Below are positions 26,018 through 33,319 of a stretch of 64,000 nucleotides of DNA, piece after piece. The stretch comes from Bog-473 sp963706555 (lineage in GTDB: Bacteria; Actinomycetota; Acidimicrobiia; Acidimicrobiales; RAAP-2): contig OY970164.1 in assembly GCA_963706555.1 (NCBI GenBank), positions 3,162,001 to 3,226,000 of the forward strand, in the 5' to 3' direction. The position numbers and the translations under genes are program-made. Numbering within the stretch: the stretch's first letter is position 1; each line of letters begins with the position of its first letter. The notes under the pieces were generated by a model, which was not told the origin of the DNA, made no database searches, and saw only the letters and a list, made by a program, of their open reading frames with translations.

Positions 26018-26157
26018 GCCTCGCCAGCCCTGAGCCCGCCAGCCCTGAGCCCGCCAGCCCTGAGCCCGCCAGCCCTGAGCCCGCCAGCCCTGAGCCCGCC
26101 AGCCCTGAGCCCGCCAGCCCTGAGCCCGCCAGCCCTGAGCCCGCCAGCCCTGAGCCT
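26015..26157. repeat. 15-bp tandem repeat, about nine copies, starting at a stop codon
   Basis: TGAGCCCGCCAGCCC is repeated exactly eight times from 26031 to 26150. It is preceded by a 16-bp variant (26015-26030) whose first three bases are the stop codon of the isomerase-like gene. It ends 35 bases before the convergent dehydrogenase stop. Confidence 0.97.
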
Positions 26158-26191
26158 CGTCGCCTCCTTGGACTTCTGAGCCCGAGCGGGA

Positions 26192-27628
26192 TCAGGACCC
26201 GATGGCGATCCCGCAGACCTTGGTGTCTTGATACTCGGCGAGGCCTTCGTGCCCGCCTTCTCGCCCGAGGCCACTCTGCTTCACGCCTCCGAACGGAACG
26301 GCAGCCGAGGTCGGGTTGATGTCGTTGATACCGATGATGCCGAAGTCGAGCGCCTCGGCGACACGGAGGGCTCTGTCAAGGTCACGGGTATAGATGTACG
26401 ACGCCAGTCCGTAGGTGGTGTCGTTGGCTGCCGCGATCACCTCGTCCTCGTCGTCGAACAGGATCACCGGGGCGATCGGCCCGAACGTCTCTTGGCGGTA
26501 GATCATCATGTCGGCGGTCACGCCGGAGAGGACCGTCGGTGCGAAGTACTGGCCGCCATCGAACTCGTCACCGGTCAGGCGGGTGCCCCCGGTGACAACG
26601 GTGGCGCCGTGTGCGAGCGCGTCAGCGACCTGGCGTTGCATCTTGTCCATGGCGGGGGCGTCGATCAGTGGCCCGACAGTGACGCCGTCGGTGGCTCCAT
26701 TGCCCGGGCGGAGCTTCCCGACGCGCGCCTCCAACTCGGTGAGGAAGGGCTCAGCCACCGACCGATGGACGAAGATCCGGTTGGGGCAGATGCAGGCCTG
26801 CCCGGTGTTCAAGAATTTCACCAACGCGGCGCCCTTGGCCGCGTGGACAGGGTCGGCGTCGGCGAACACGAGGAACGGTGCGTGGCCGCCGAGCTCGAGC
26901 GAGACCCGCTTCAACTGATCCGACGCCCGGCGGGCGATTTCTTTTCCGACCTCGGTCGAGCCGGTGAAACTGATCTTGCGCACGACGGGATTGGTCAGCA
27001 GCTCGTCCGCCACAGGGAGTGGGTCGCTGGTGGTGACGAGGTTGATCACACCGGGTGGAAAGCCGGCTTCCTCGAGAATTCGGAATGTCTCGATCGCGCA
27101 CAACGGCGTCTGCTCCGCCGGCTTGAGGACGATGGTGCAGCCGGCGGCGACCGCCGGCGCGATCTTGCGTGTCAGCATCGAGACCGGGTAGTTCCACGGG
27201 GTGATGGCAGCCGCGACCCCGATGGGCTGGCGCAGCACGATGAACCGCTGATCCGCCCTCGACGAAGGGATCGTTTCGCCGTAGGAGCGTTTGGCTTCCT
27301 CGGCGAACCAGAGGAGGAAGTCAGCGGCATACGTCACTTCGTTGCGGGCCATGCGCAGCGGCTTGCCCTGCTCGGCGGTCATCAGTTGAGCCAGCTCTTC
27401 CCGGTGCGCCGTCATGAGCCGCCAGGCTTCGTAAAGAAGCGCAGAGCGCTCGTACACCGTGGTCTTGGACCACGCCGGGAATGCGGCTTCGGCGGCGCTC
27501 ACGGCACGCTCGGCATCGGCACGTTCGGCATCGGCCGCCTCGCCGAGTATCTCGCCGGTCGCCGGGTTGAGGGAGGTGAAGGTCCGTCCCGACTTGGATG
27601 CTTCCCATTTCCCGTCGATGAATAGCAA
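26192..27628 (-). CDS. Succinate-semialdehyde-type aldehyde dehydrogenase
   Basis: A 478-residue NAD(P)-dependent dehydrogenase closest to the GabD group: ITPWNYPVSMLTRKIAPAVAAG, SFTGSTEVGKEIARRA, Glu in LELGGHAPFLVF and nucleophile Cys in NTGQACICPNR; the C-terminus has PFGGVKQSGLGREGG. In GabD, the second Cys of the active-site loop can form a redox disulfide, and a second Cys is present here (CIC). TTG 27628 follows AAAGGAG by seven bases; there is no other conserved start. It is divergent from the isomerase-like gene at 28069. Confidence 0.92.
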   Translation of the reverse strand: MLFIDGKWEASKSGRTFTSLNPATGEILGEAADAERADAERAVSAAEAAFPAWSKTTVYERSALLYEAWRLMTAHREELAQLMTAEQGKPLRMARNEVTYAADFLLWFAEEAKRSYGETIPSSRADQRFIVLRQPIGVAAAITPWNYPVSMLTRKIAPAVAAGCTIVLKPAEQTPLCAIETFRILEEAGFPPGVINLVTTSDPLPVADELLTNPVVRKISFTGSTEVGKEIARRASDQLKRVSLELGGHAPFLVFADADPVHAAKGAALVKFLNTGQACICPNRIFVHRSVAEPFLTELEARVGKLRPGNGATDGVTVGPLIDAPAMDKMQRQVADALAHGATVVTGGTRLTGDEFDGGQYFAPTVLSGVTADMMIYRQETFGPIAPVILFDDEDEVIAAANDTTYGLASYIYTRDLDRALRVAEALDFGIIGINDINPTSAAVPFGGVKQSGLGREGGHEGLAEYQDTKVCGIAIGS

Positions 27629-27800
27629 TGCAGTGCTCCTTTGGGCCGACGAACTCTTCGATTGCAGTCGCTTCGATGCAGGACCAACCGCTGAGTGCGA
27701 TCGTTCTTTTGCGGTTCTCCGTAGGTTAAACCGATTGCTGCTCGAAGGCGGCAGATTCCCTCCGCGGCCAGGCGACCGCCTCGAGGACTGGTGACCCGCC

Positions 27801-27860
27801 CCCACCGACCCGACCCGACCCCAACCGACCCGACCCGACCCCAACCGACCCGACCCGACC
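27801..27860. repeat. 20-bp tandem repeat, three copies
   Basis: CCAACCGACCCGACCCGACC at 27801, 27821 and 27841, the first with one change. It is the first of two unrelated arrays in the 440-base divergent gap 27629-28068, which otherwise holds no gene. Confidence 0.95.
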
Positions 27861-27864
27861 CGAC

Positions 27865-27944
27865 GACGCGCCACCAAAACGACGTGCCACCAAAACGACG
27901 CGCCATCAAAACGACGTGTGACCAAAACGACGCGCCACCAAAAC
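27865..27944. repeat. 16-bp tandem repeat, five copies
   Basis: GACGCGCCACCAAAAC and close variants at 27865, 27881, 27897, 27913 and 27929. It directly follows the 20-bp array and has a different, less GC-rich unit (CAAAACGACG core). Confidence 0.95.
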
Positions 27945-28068
27945 GACGCACGCCAGCAAACGACTCGCAACCATGGGTCTGCCACCACGCACGGGTGACG
28001 AGGTGCAAGGGTTGCAGGGTCGAAGGTCACAAGGGTCCGAGGGTTGCATGGTCGAAGAGAGGAGTCCG

Positions 28069-28890
28069 ATGAATTCGACGGGCGAGCGGTGGGACCCTCG
28101 CCTTTGCGTGAACTCTCTTTCGAGTCAGCACTGGACGCTCTCGGAGGACCTCGAATGTTACGAGCGGCTCGGCATCGGTCGGATCACCCTCTTCATGCCC
28201 AAACTCCGCCATGCCGGGCTCGACCGCGCCGAGGCTGAGATCAAGGCCGGGGGATTCCGGGTTGACGGGATCTTGCCGGGAGGTTCGTTCGATCTCCTCA
28301 ATGAACGATCGTGGTCACGCACGCGCGATGCCCTGGTCCTGGGCATCGAAATGGCACAGAGGCTCGGCGCCACCACGGTCCAGACCCCCGGAGGGTCGGC
28401 AGGGGGATGGCCGTACGAGGTGGCCGTCGAGCGGTTCGCCCGGGCCATCGCCCCGGTTGTGGCGGTAGCCGAAACCGCCGGCATCCGTCTGGCGCTCGAA
28501 GCGACTCGGCCCCAGTTCGCTCACATCGCCTTCACCCACACGGTGCGGGACGCCCTGGCTGTGGCGTCAGACTTGGGCCTCTGGGTGGTCCCTGACACGG
28601 CGCACAGCTGGTGGGAGCCCCACGTGGCGGATGTCTTGGCGCAGGGAGCCTCCCGGGTCGCCGTGGTGCAAGTAGCTGACCTGGCGTTTCGCGCCCCGGT
28701 GCTCGAGCGACTCGTTCCCGGTGACGGCTCGATCCCCTTGGGAGGGTTGCTCGGCGCCATCCTCGAAGCCGGGTTCCCCGGGCCATTCGAACTCGAGATC
28801 CTCGGGAGCGCCATCGAAAGCGAGGGTTACGAGAAAGCCATCAGGCGGTCCTTCGGGTACCTGACCAGGCTCCTGGCAGGTCTGAACTGA
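28069..28890 (+). CDS. Sugar-phosphate isomerase/epimerase-like TIM-barrel protein
   Basis: 273 residues of the xylose-isomerase-like barrel superfamily. Visible blocks are GIGRITLFMPKL (early strand), LGATTVQTPGGS, ETAGIRLALEATRP (metal Glu), LGLWVVPDTAHSWW (metal Asp) and FELEILGS near the end. ATG 28069 follows GAGAGGAG by four bases. It precedes the amidohydrolase at 28997 by 106 bases on the same strand. It is distinct from the shorter barrel protein at 25376. No substrate can be named. Confidence 0.82.
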   Translation: MNSTGERWDPRLCVNSLSSQHWTLSEDLECYERLGIGRITLFMPKLRHAGLDRAEAEIKAGGFRVDGILPGGSFDLLNERSWSRTRDALVLGIEMAQRLGATTVQTPGGSAGGWPYEVAVERFARAIAPVVAVAETAGIRLALEATRPQFAHIAFTHTVRDALAVASDLGLWVVPDTAHSWWEPHVADVLAQGASRVAVVQVADLAFRAPVLERLVPGDGSIPLGGLLGAILEAGFPGPFELEILGSAIESEGYEKAIRRSFGYLTRLLAGLN

Positions 28891-28996
28891 CCGCTGATAA
28901 GGTAAAAGAAAACAACTGTTACCCGTTGGCCTGCACTGATGGCCCGTCAGAGGACGGCGCCGGGGTATGGGTCGATCAAGAAGGGGGCCACACAAC

Positions 28997-30193
28997 ATGC
29001 CGTCAAGAGCGCTCGACTTTCCAGTGTTTGATGCCGACAACCACATGTACGAGAAGCCCGAGGCATTCACCAAGTATCTGCCGAAGGAATACGAAGGCTT
29101 CATCAAGTACGTACAGGTGAACGGACGAACCAAGATCGCCGTCAACAACAAGATCAGCGACTACATCCCGAACCCGACCTTCGAGGTCGTGGCGGCTCCG
29201 GGCGCCCAGGAGGAGTATTTCAAGGTCGGCAACCCCGAGGGCAAGTCCCGCCGGGAGACCCTGGGCAAGGGCATTCGGGCCCATCCGGGTTACGGCGACC
29301 CCGAGCCACGCATCAAGCTGCTCGACGAGCTGGGCATCGATCGGGCTCTCATCTGGCCGACCCTGGCCAGTCTCTTGGAGGAGCGGGTGCACGACAACCC
29401 GCGGGCCGTCCACGCAGTCGTGCACGCCCTCAACCAATGGATGGCGGAGCACTGGACGTTCAACTACGACAACCGCATGTTCACCACACCCGTCATTCAC
29501 CTGGGGATCGTCGACGAAGCGAGCCGCGAACTTGACTGGGTGCTCGAGCGGGGCGCCAAAATCATCCTCGTCCGCCCAGCTCCGGTTTGGGGCTTCGAGG
29601 GCCCTCGTTCGCCGGCCCTGCCCGAGTTCGACTCGTTCTGGTCCAAGGTGGCCGAAGCCGACATCTTGGTGGGCATGCACTCATCGGATAGCGGCTACCA
29701 GCGCTACACCAACGAATGGGAAGGTGTGCGCGACGGCGAAATGACCCCGTTCAAGGGCGGATCTGGCTTCGCAGCCATCACCGGTCACGCCGGACGTCCG
29801 ATCATCGACACCATCGCGTCGCTCATCGGGCACGGGCTCTGCACGCGTTTCCCGACCCTGCGCTTCACGCCTGTGGAGAACGGATCGAACTGGGTGCGGC
29901 CGCTTCTCGGTGACATGGAGTACGCCTACCACCACAGCCCGAACGTCTTCGAGGAGAACCCTGTCGACGTCTTCAAGAGGAACATCTACGTGCACCCGTT
30001 CCACGAGGAGGACCCCAAGGGTCTCATCGAGCTGCTCGGTGCCGACCGCGTGCTGTTCGGCTCCGACTACCCCCACCCCGAGGGCATGGTCGACCCGATC
30101 ACCTTCGTGGACGACCTGGAAGGCTTGCCCAAGGAAGAGATCGAAAAGGTGATGGGTGGCAACCTCAACCGTCTGATGGGCTTCGCGGCCTGA
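28997..30193 (+). CDS. Amidohydrolase-2 family metal-dependent hydrolase/decarboxylase
   Basis: 398 residues of the amidohydrolase-related TIM-barrel group that includes aminocarboxymuconate-semialdehyde decarboxylase. The N-terminal metal motif is FDADNHMYE (about 10-18) and the C-terminal one GSDYPHPEG (about 355). Central blocks are IDRALIWPTLAS and LVGMHSSDSGY. Related proteins are encoded at 53321 and 58225. The reaction could be decarboxylation or C-C/C-N hydrolysis of a carboxylic acid. ATG 28997 lies about 10 bases after AAGGGGG. The upstream gap is relatively AT-rich (GATAAGGTAAAAGAAAAC at 28896) and may hold a promoter. Confidence 0.85.
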   Translation: MPSRALDFPVFDADNHMYEKPEAFTKYLPKEYEGFIKYVQVNGRTKIAVNNKISDYIPNPTFEVVAAPGAQEEYFKVGNPEGKSRRETLGKGIRAHPGYGDPEPRIKLLDELGIDRALIWPTLASLLEERVHDNPRAVHAVVHALNQWMAEHWTFNYDNRMFTTPVIHLGIVDEASRELDWVLERGAKIILVRPAPVWGFEGPRSPALPEFDSFWSKVAEADILVGMHSSDSGYQRYTNEWEGVRDGEMTPFKGGSGFAAITGHAGRPIIDTIASLIGHGLCTRFPTLRFTPVENGSNWVRPLLGDMEYAYHHSPNVFEENPVDVFKRNIYVHPFHEEDPKGLIELLGADRVLFGSDYPHPEGMVDPITFVDDLEGLPKEEIEKVMGGNLNRLMGFAA

Positions 30194-30208
30194 TCTGCAT
30201 CATTCGGA

Positions 30209-30252
30209 GGCCACGCGCCGCGCATCCGCTCACGCGGGCGCGTCGCGTGGCC
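30209..30252. terminator. Strong stem-loop between convergent genes
   Basis: GGCCACGCGCCGCGC (30209-30223) pairs with GCGCGTCGCGTGGCC (30238-30252) with a single mismatch and a 14-base loop. It lies between the amidohydrolase and the convergent small gene at 30274, the place for a bidirectional terminator. Confidence 0.7.
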
Positions 30253-30273
30253 GTAAATGACCCCCCGGGTCGG

Positions 30274-30552
30274 CTACTCCGACAGATACGCAGAGATCGG
30301 AGCAATGGCGTCGTCGATCGTCACGACGGGTGTGACGGTGAACGTCATGAACTCCGAATACGACAGAGTGCTCGCATACGCCGCCGACGAGTCATCGTTG
30401 TCGCTGATGGTGAAGCCACCTGATCCGTCCACTCGCACGTAGTGCGCCAACTCGCCTGGCCCCGGGCCCTTCTTTCCAAACACGTCCATCAGGCGCGTGA
30501 CTTCGGGCTTCGACATACCTGGCTTCAACCGGTACTCAGTGACGAACAGCAT
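30274..30552 (-). CDS. Small uncharacterised protein (dabb/DUF3303-like)
   Basis: 92 residues: LFVTEYRLKPGMSKPEVTRL, then GPGELAHYVRVDGSGGFTI, then TPVVTIDDAIAPI. The pattern of a beta strand, helix, beta hairpin and C-terminal helix fits a single ferredoxin-like (dimeric alpha/beta barrel) domain. I recall similar small actinobacterial proteins, annotated only as domains of unknown function. ATG 30552 has AAGGAG six bases upstream, an excellent site. Its upstream 445 bases hold a hairpin and a tandem repeat. Confidence 0.8.
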   Translation of the reverse strand: MLFVTEYRLKPGMSKPEVTRLMDVFGKKGPGPGELAHYVRVDGSGGFTISDNDDSSAAYASTLSYSEFMTFTVTPVVTIDDAIAPISAYLSE

Positions 30553-30660
30553 CGTGTTCTCCTTCGTTGGGATGATGAGTACCGACCCCTTTCCGACATT
30601 GAGTCGGCCCGCGGATCGTACCCCCGTTGCACTTCGAGTGCTCAGACGCCACAGCGAACT

Positions 30661-30685
30661 CCAAGGCTCGCGCCGAGATCCTTGG
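30661..30685. promoter_or_regulatory. Stem-loop upstream of the small gene
   Basis: CCAAGGCTCG pairs with CGAG-(AT)-CCTTGG around a CGC loop, a 10-pair stem with a two-base bulge. It lies about 110 bases upstream of ATG 30552 in its transcription direction. It may be a leader hairpin or terminator of a longer transcript. Confidence 0.4.
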
Positions 30686-30840
30686 TGCTTCTCGAAACGG
30701 GTCCGCTCTGGTCCGCTGGTCCGCCTTGCGTTGTGCGACCCGAGCGGAACGGCCACATTCGCACTGCGGCCTCCGAACGACTGGATTCCCGCTGCCGAAT
30801 CAGGTTCGGGGCGCGCCTCAGCTCCCCGACGCGGAAGCGG

Positions 30841-30905
30841 TTGGCGAGGATTGGCGAGGATTGGCGAGGATTGGCGAGGGTTGGCGAGGGTTGGCGAAGA
30901 TTGGC
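30841..30905. repeat. 10-bp tandem repeat, six copies
   Basis: TTGGCGAGGA or TTGGCGAGGG (last copy TTGGCGAAGA) from 30841 to 30900 followed by TTGGC. The period of about one helical turn is unlike the other arrays. Confidence 0.95.
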
Positions 30906-30997
30906 AGTGCATGTCTGAATCGTTGCGGACGGGCGAATTGGCGGGAGTGCCGTCGAGATCGGGGAGGCGCCCTAGCAGCCGCTCCCAGCGACCGCTC

Positions 30998-32305
30998 CTA
31001 GGGACCGCCCTCGCCACCGCCATCATCGCCATAGTTGCCGTGTTCGTCGTCGTCTTTGCTCTTGCCATGTTCGTCTTCGCCGAATTCAACGTCTAAATCG
31101 CCCTCGACCTCTTCGGCTTCCCAGCTGCAGTCCCCACCGCCGTCGCCCTCGCCCCCCGGCGGTTCATGGTTCCGGAGCCGGTTGTGAAAACTGCAGTAGA
31201 CCCGCCCGTTCTCCTGGGTGGTCTCGCCCCCCTTCGAGAAGGGGACGATGTGGTCGATCTGGCAGCGCTCAGCGGGGGCCTCGCAGTAGGGGTGGGTGCA
31301 GCACTGGTCGCGGACTTCGATGGCCCGCCGGGTCGCCCCGGTGAAGAACCGGGCCTTCTTGGAGCACTCGATCCGGGTCCCGGGCCCGAAGATGATCCGT
31401 TCGAAGCTGGCCCCGTCCAACCAGGGCACCAGGGTCCCGGGGCTGACCACGGGTCCCCCTTCGATCTGGCTGATACGCCCATGGAGCGTTTCGTAGCCCA
31501 CCAAGACACTGAAGAGGGGTGACGGACGCCGGTCGGTTGCCTTGGCACCCTTGGAGCGCACCGCCATCTCGACCATCGCATCGGCTCTCCGTTGCGCCGG
31601 GGTCCGGGGTAGATCACCCACCTTGGGGTCACGCCCGAGGGTCTCTTTGGCTGCGGCCCACTCGGCTTCGAAGAGTTCTTTTTCGATCCGGCCGAGCTCG
31701 CCGGCCACAATGGCCCCCGAGATCGGGTCGAGGTTCCCGCCCAGGTAGTACATCCCACCCACGCTCTGGGTGACGTAGACGTCACGCCGGGCCAGGCGGG
31801 CCATGTCGGCCTCTTGTGCCCCGTCGGGGTCGGCCATCTGGGTGAAATAGGTCACGGCGTTGGCGAAGGGCACGAATTTCAGCTCTTTGGCCCCTTCGAC
31901 GAGGGCCTCTTCGCAGAGCGCAAAGGCCTCGGGGTCGGCGTGGGCCACCGCCTTGGCCGCCTTGACCAAGACGTCGACATGGGCCGGGGAGATCGACCCC
32001 GAAGCAAAGGCCTCTGCCACCACAGGCATGGTGGGCAGGGCCCGGCCGCGGCGCAGTTGCCCTCTGACCTCGCCGAGGGGGAGGTGACACGAAGCCGCGA
32101 TCCATGCCGGAGCACTCTGGGCCCCGTCGGCCGCCCATTCACCCCCGTCGGCGAAACTGGCCACTGCTTTGGAGAGCGTGGCGCTATAGCTCGACAGGCC
32201 ACGCTCGAGGGCGATGATCGAGTCACGATCGCCGTAGGAGAACGGGTCCGTCCGTGCCAAACGAGCCAGCACCTCGGTGAGGTCATCAACGACATCAACA
32301 TCCAT
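30998..32305 (-). CDS. DUF222 / HNH endonuclease domain protein (13E12 type)
   Basis: 435 residues. An N-terminal ~300-residue DUF222 helical region (ALERGLSSYSATLSKAVASF, GEVRGQLRRGRALPTMP) precedes an HNH nuclease domain. That domain has zinc Cys in CTHPYCEAPAERC, DHIVPFSKGG, and then NGRVYCSFHNRLRNH, giving the H-N-H set. The tail after 400 is very acidic (Asp/Glu/Gly). Such proteins are widespread in actinobacteria, often in many copies, with unproven nuclease function. No flanking repeats or attachment sites are seen. ATG 32305 lacks a clear ribosome-binding site; the region upstream (about 32350-32395) is A-rich and may hold the promoter. Confidence 0.9.
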   Translation of the reverse strand: MDVDVVDDLTEVLARLARTDPFSYGDRDSIIALERGLSSYSATLSKAVASFADGGEWAADGAQSAPAWIAASCHLPLGEVRGQLRRGRALPTMPVVAEAFASGSISPAHVDVLVKAAKAVAHADPEAFALCEEALVEGAKELKFVPFANAVTYFTQMADPDGAQEADMARLARRDVYVTQSVGGMYYLGGNLDPISGAIVAGELGRIEKELFEAEWAAAKETLGRDPKVGDLPRTPAQRRADAMVEMAVRSKGAKATDRRPSPLFSVLVGYETLHGRISQIEGGPVVSPGTLVPWLDGASFERIIFGPGTRIECSKKARFFTGATRRAIEVRDQCCTHPYCEAPAERCQIDHIVPFSKGGETTQENGRVYCSFHNRLRNHEPPGGEGDGGGDCSWEAEEVEGDLDVEFGEDEHGKSKDDDEHGNYGDDGGGEGGP

Positions 32306-32451
32306 GCCGCAAGTAGAGCAGGGGGGTGTGACATTTGCGCCCTGCTCAGAGCCACAAAAAAGAAAAGAAATACTGTACAAAACGCGAAAACGAGCGACCG
32401 TTGCCGGGAAGTAGCGCGTCGTCCTGAATCGTGGACGGAGCGACGAGACGG

Positions 32452-33282
32452 TTACCCCTGCATCGACTCCGGCACAAGTCCCGACAAGTCGATGCCGCCG
32501 GTCATGGCAGCGCCCATCGTGCCGCCGTCGCTGATCAGATTCTCGCCGGTGATGTAACTGGCCAGCTTGGAGTTCAAGAAAATGAGTGGCCACGCCTGCT
32601 CGTCCGGGCTCGAGTGCCGCCCGAGGGGGACCGGGAAACTATCCATGAATTCCTTGCCGTAGGCGCTCTCGAAATCGGGCATCATCGGCGTGTCGGTGGG
32701 CCCCGGACTGATGCAGTTGACCCGTATGCCCTTCGCGGCCAGGGCGTGTGACGCCCAGAGCGTCCATACGATGATGGCCTCCTTCGACGGTCCGTAGCCC
32801 CCGTCGATCTCTTCTGGGTGGGTCTCGCACCATACCCGCGCCGTCTCGAAGTCCGGAGAAGTGACGAGCGGCATCCATTTGCCGATGTTCCCGAGGTAGC
32901 CCGCCCCGGACGTCGACGAGATGCTGGCGATGGCGGCCCCCGGCCTCATGCGGTCCGAAACCAGGTCGGCCAGGTGCCGCATGCCGACCAGATTGACCAG
33001 CATGACATCGAGGTCCGGGTAGACGGACCCGGGGAGCCCTGCACAGTTGAACAATGCGTCGAGGACCCCCCCGATCTGTTCGACCGCATTCGAGGTGGCC
33101 GCAGGATCACGGAGGTCAACAGATTGGAAGCTCGCGACGTCGACGGGAGGATCCTTCAGGTCGAGGACATGGACCTCGGCTCCGAGTTCGGCGAGATGCC
33201 GCACCACAGCAGCGCCCATCCCGCTCCCACCACCGCCGCTGACGATGGTTCGGCTGCCTTCGTATCCCCATACAGATGTCAT
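32452..33282 (-). CDS. Short-chain dehydrogenase/reductase, HsdA-like (paralogue of 16525)
   Basis: A 276-residue SDR with the cofactor motif GGGGSGMG (16-23), catalytic Ser in SISSTSG and Tyr163/Lys167 in YGPSK. Residue numbering of all motifs is identical to the protein at 16525, and the same insertion (KWMPLVTSPDF to HPEEIDGG) is present. The two are therefore a duplicated gene. ATG 33282 follows GGGAGA. It lies 37 bases downstream of an acyl-CoA dehydrogenase paralogous to the one at 17541; a ferredoxin is missing from this copy. Confidence 0.9.
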   Translation of the reverse strand: MTSVWGYEGSRTIVSGGGGSGMGAAVVRHLAELGAEVHVLDLKDPPVDVASFQSVDLRDPAATSNAVEQIGGVLDALFNCAGLPGSVYPDLDVMLVNLVGMRHLADLVSDRMRPGAAIASISSTSGAGYLGNIGKWMPLVTSPDFETARVWCETHPEEIDGGYGPSKEAIIVWTLWASHALAAKGIRVNCISPGPTDTPMMPDFESAYGKEFMDSFPVPLGRHSSPDEQAWPLIFLNSKLASYITGENLISDGGTMGAAMTGGIDLSGLVPESMQG

Positions 33283-33319
33283 CGATGTCTCCCGTTCTTG
33301 CCTACTTCGAGTTGCCCGT

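Larger units (their letters stand above)
30553..30997. other. 445-base gap without a gene
   Basis: No open frame here has conserved sequence. It contains a stem-loop at 30661-30685 and a 10-bp repeat array at 30841-30905. The rest looks like ordinary non-coding sequence between two minus-strand genes. Confidence 0.7.

Noticed and set aside
25567..26319. Frame with (Ala-Ser-Pro-Glu-Pro) repeats
   Set aside because: It is the 15-bp non-coding array read through in the wrong frame.
26228..27625. 465-codon plus-strand frame opposite the aldehyde dehydrogenase
   Set aside because: The other strand encodes a complete dehydrogenase with Cys and Glu active-site blocks; the plus frame has none.
30497..31096. 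Plus-strand frame ending in an apparent membrane helix
   Set aside because: The hydrophobic end is the antisense of the acidic Asp/Glu/Gly tail of the DUF222-HNH protein; the rest is non-coding.
30998..32305. Insertion sequence or intein-like element from the HNH domain
   Set aside because: No terminal inverted repeats, target duplication or split host gene; DUF222-HNH proteins occur as stand-alone genes in actinobacteria.
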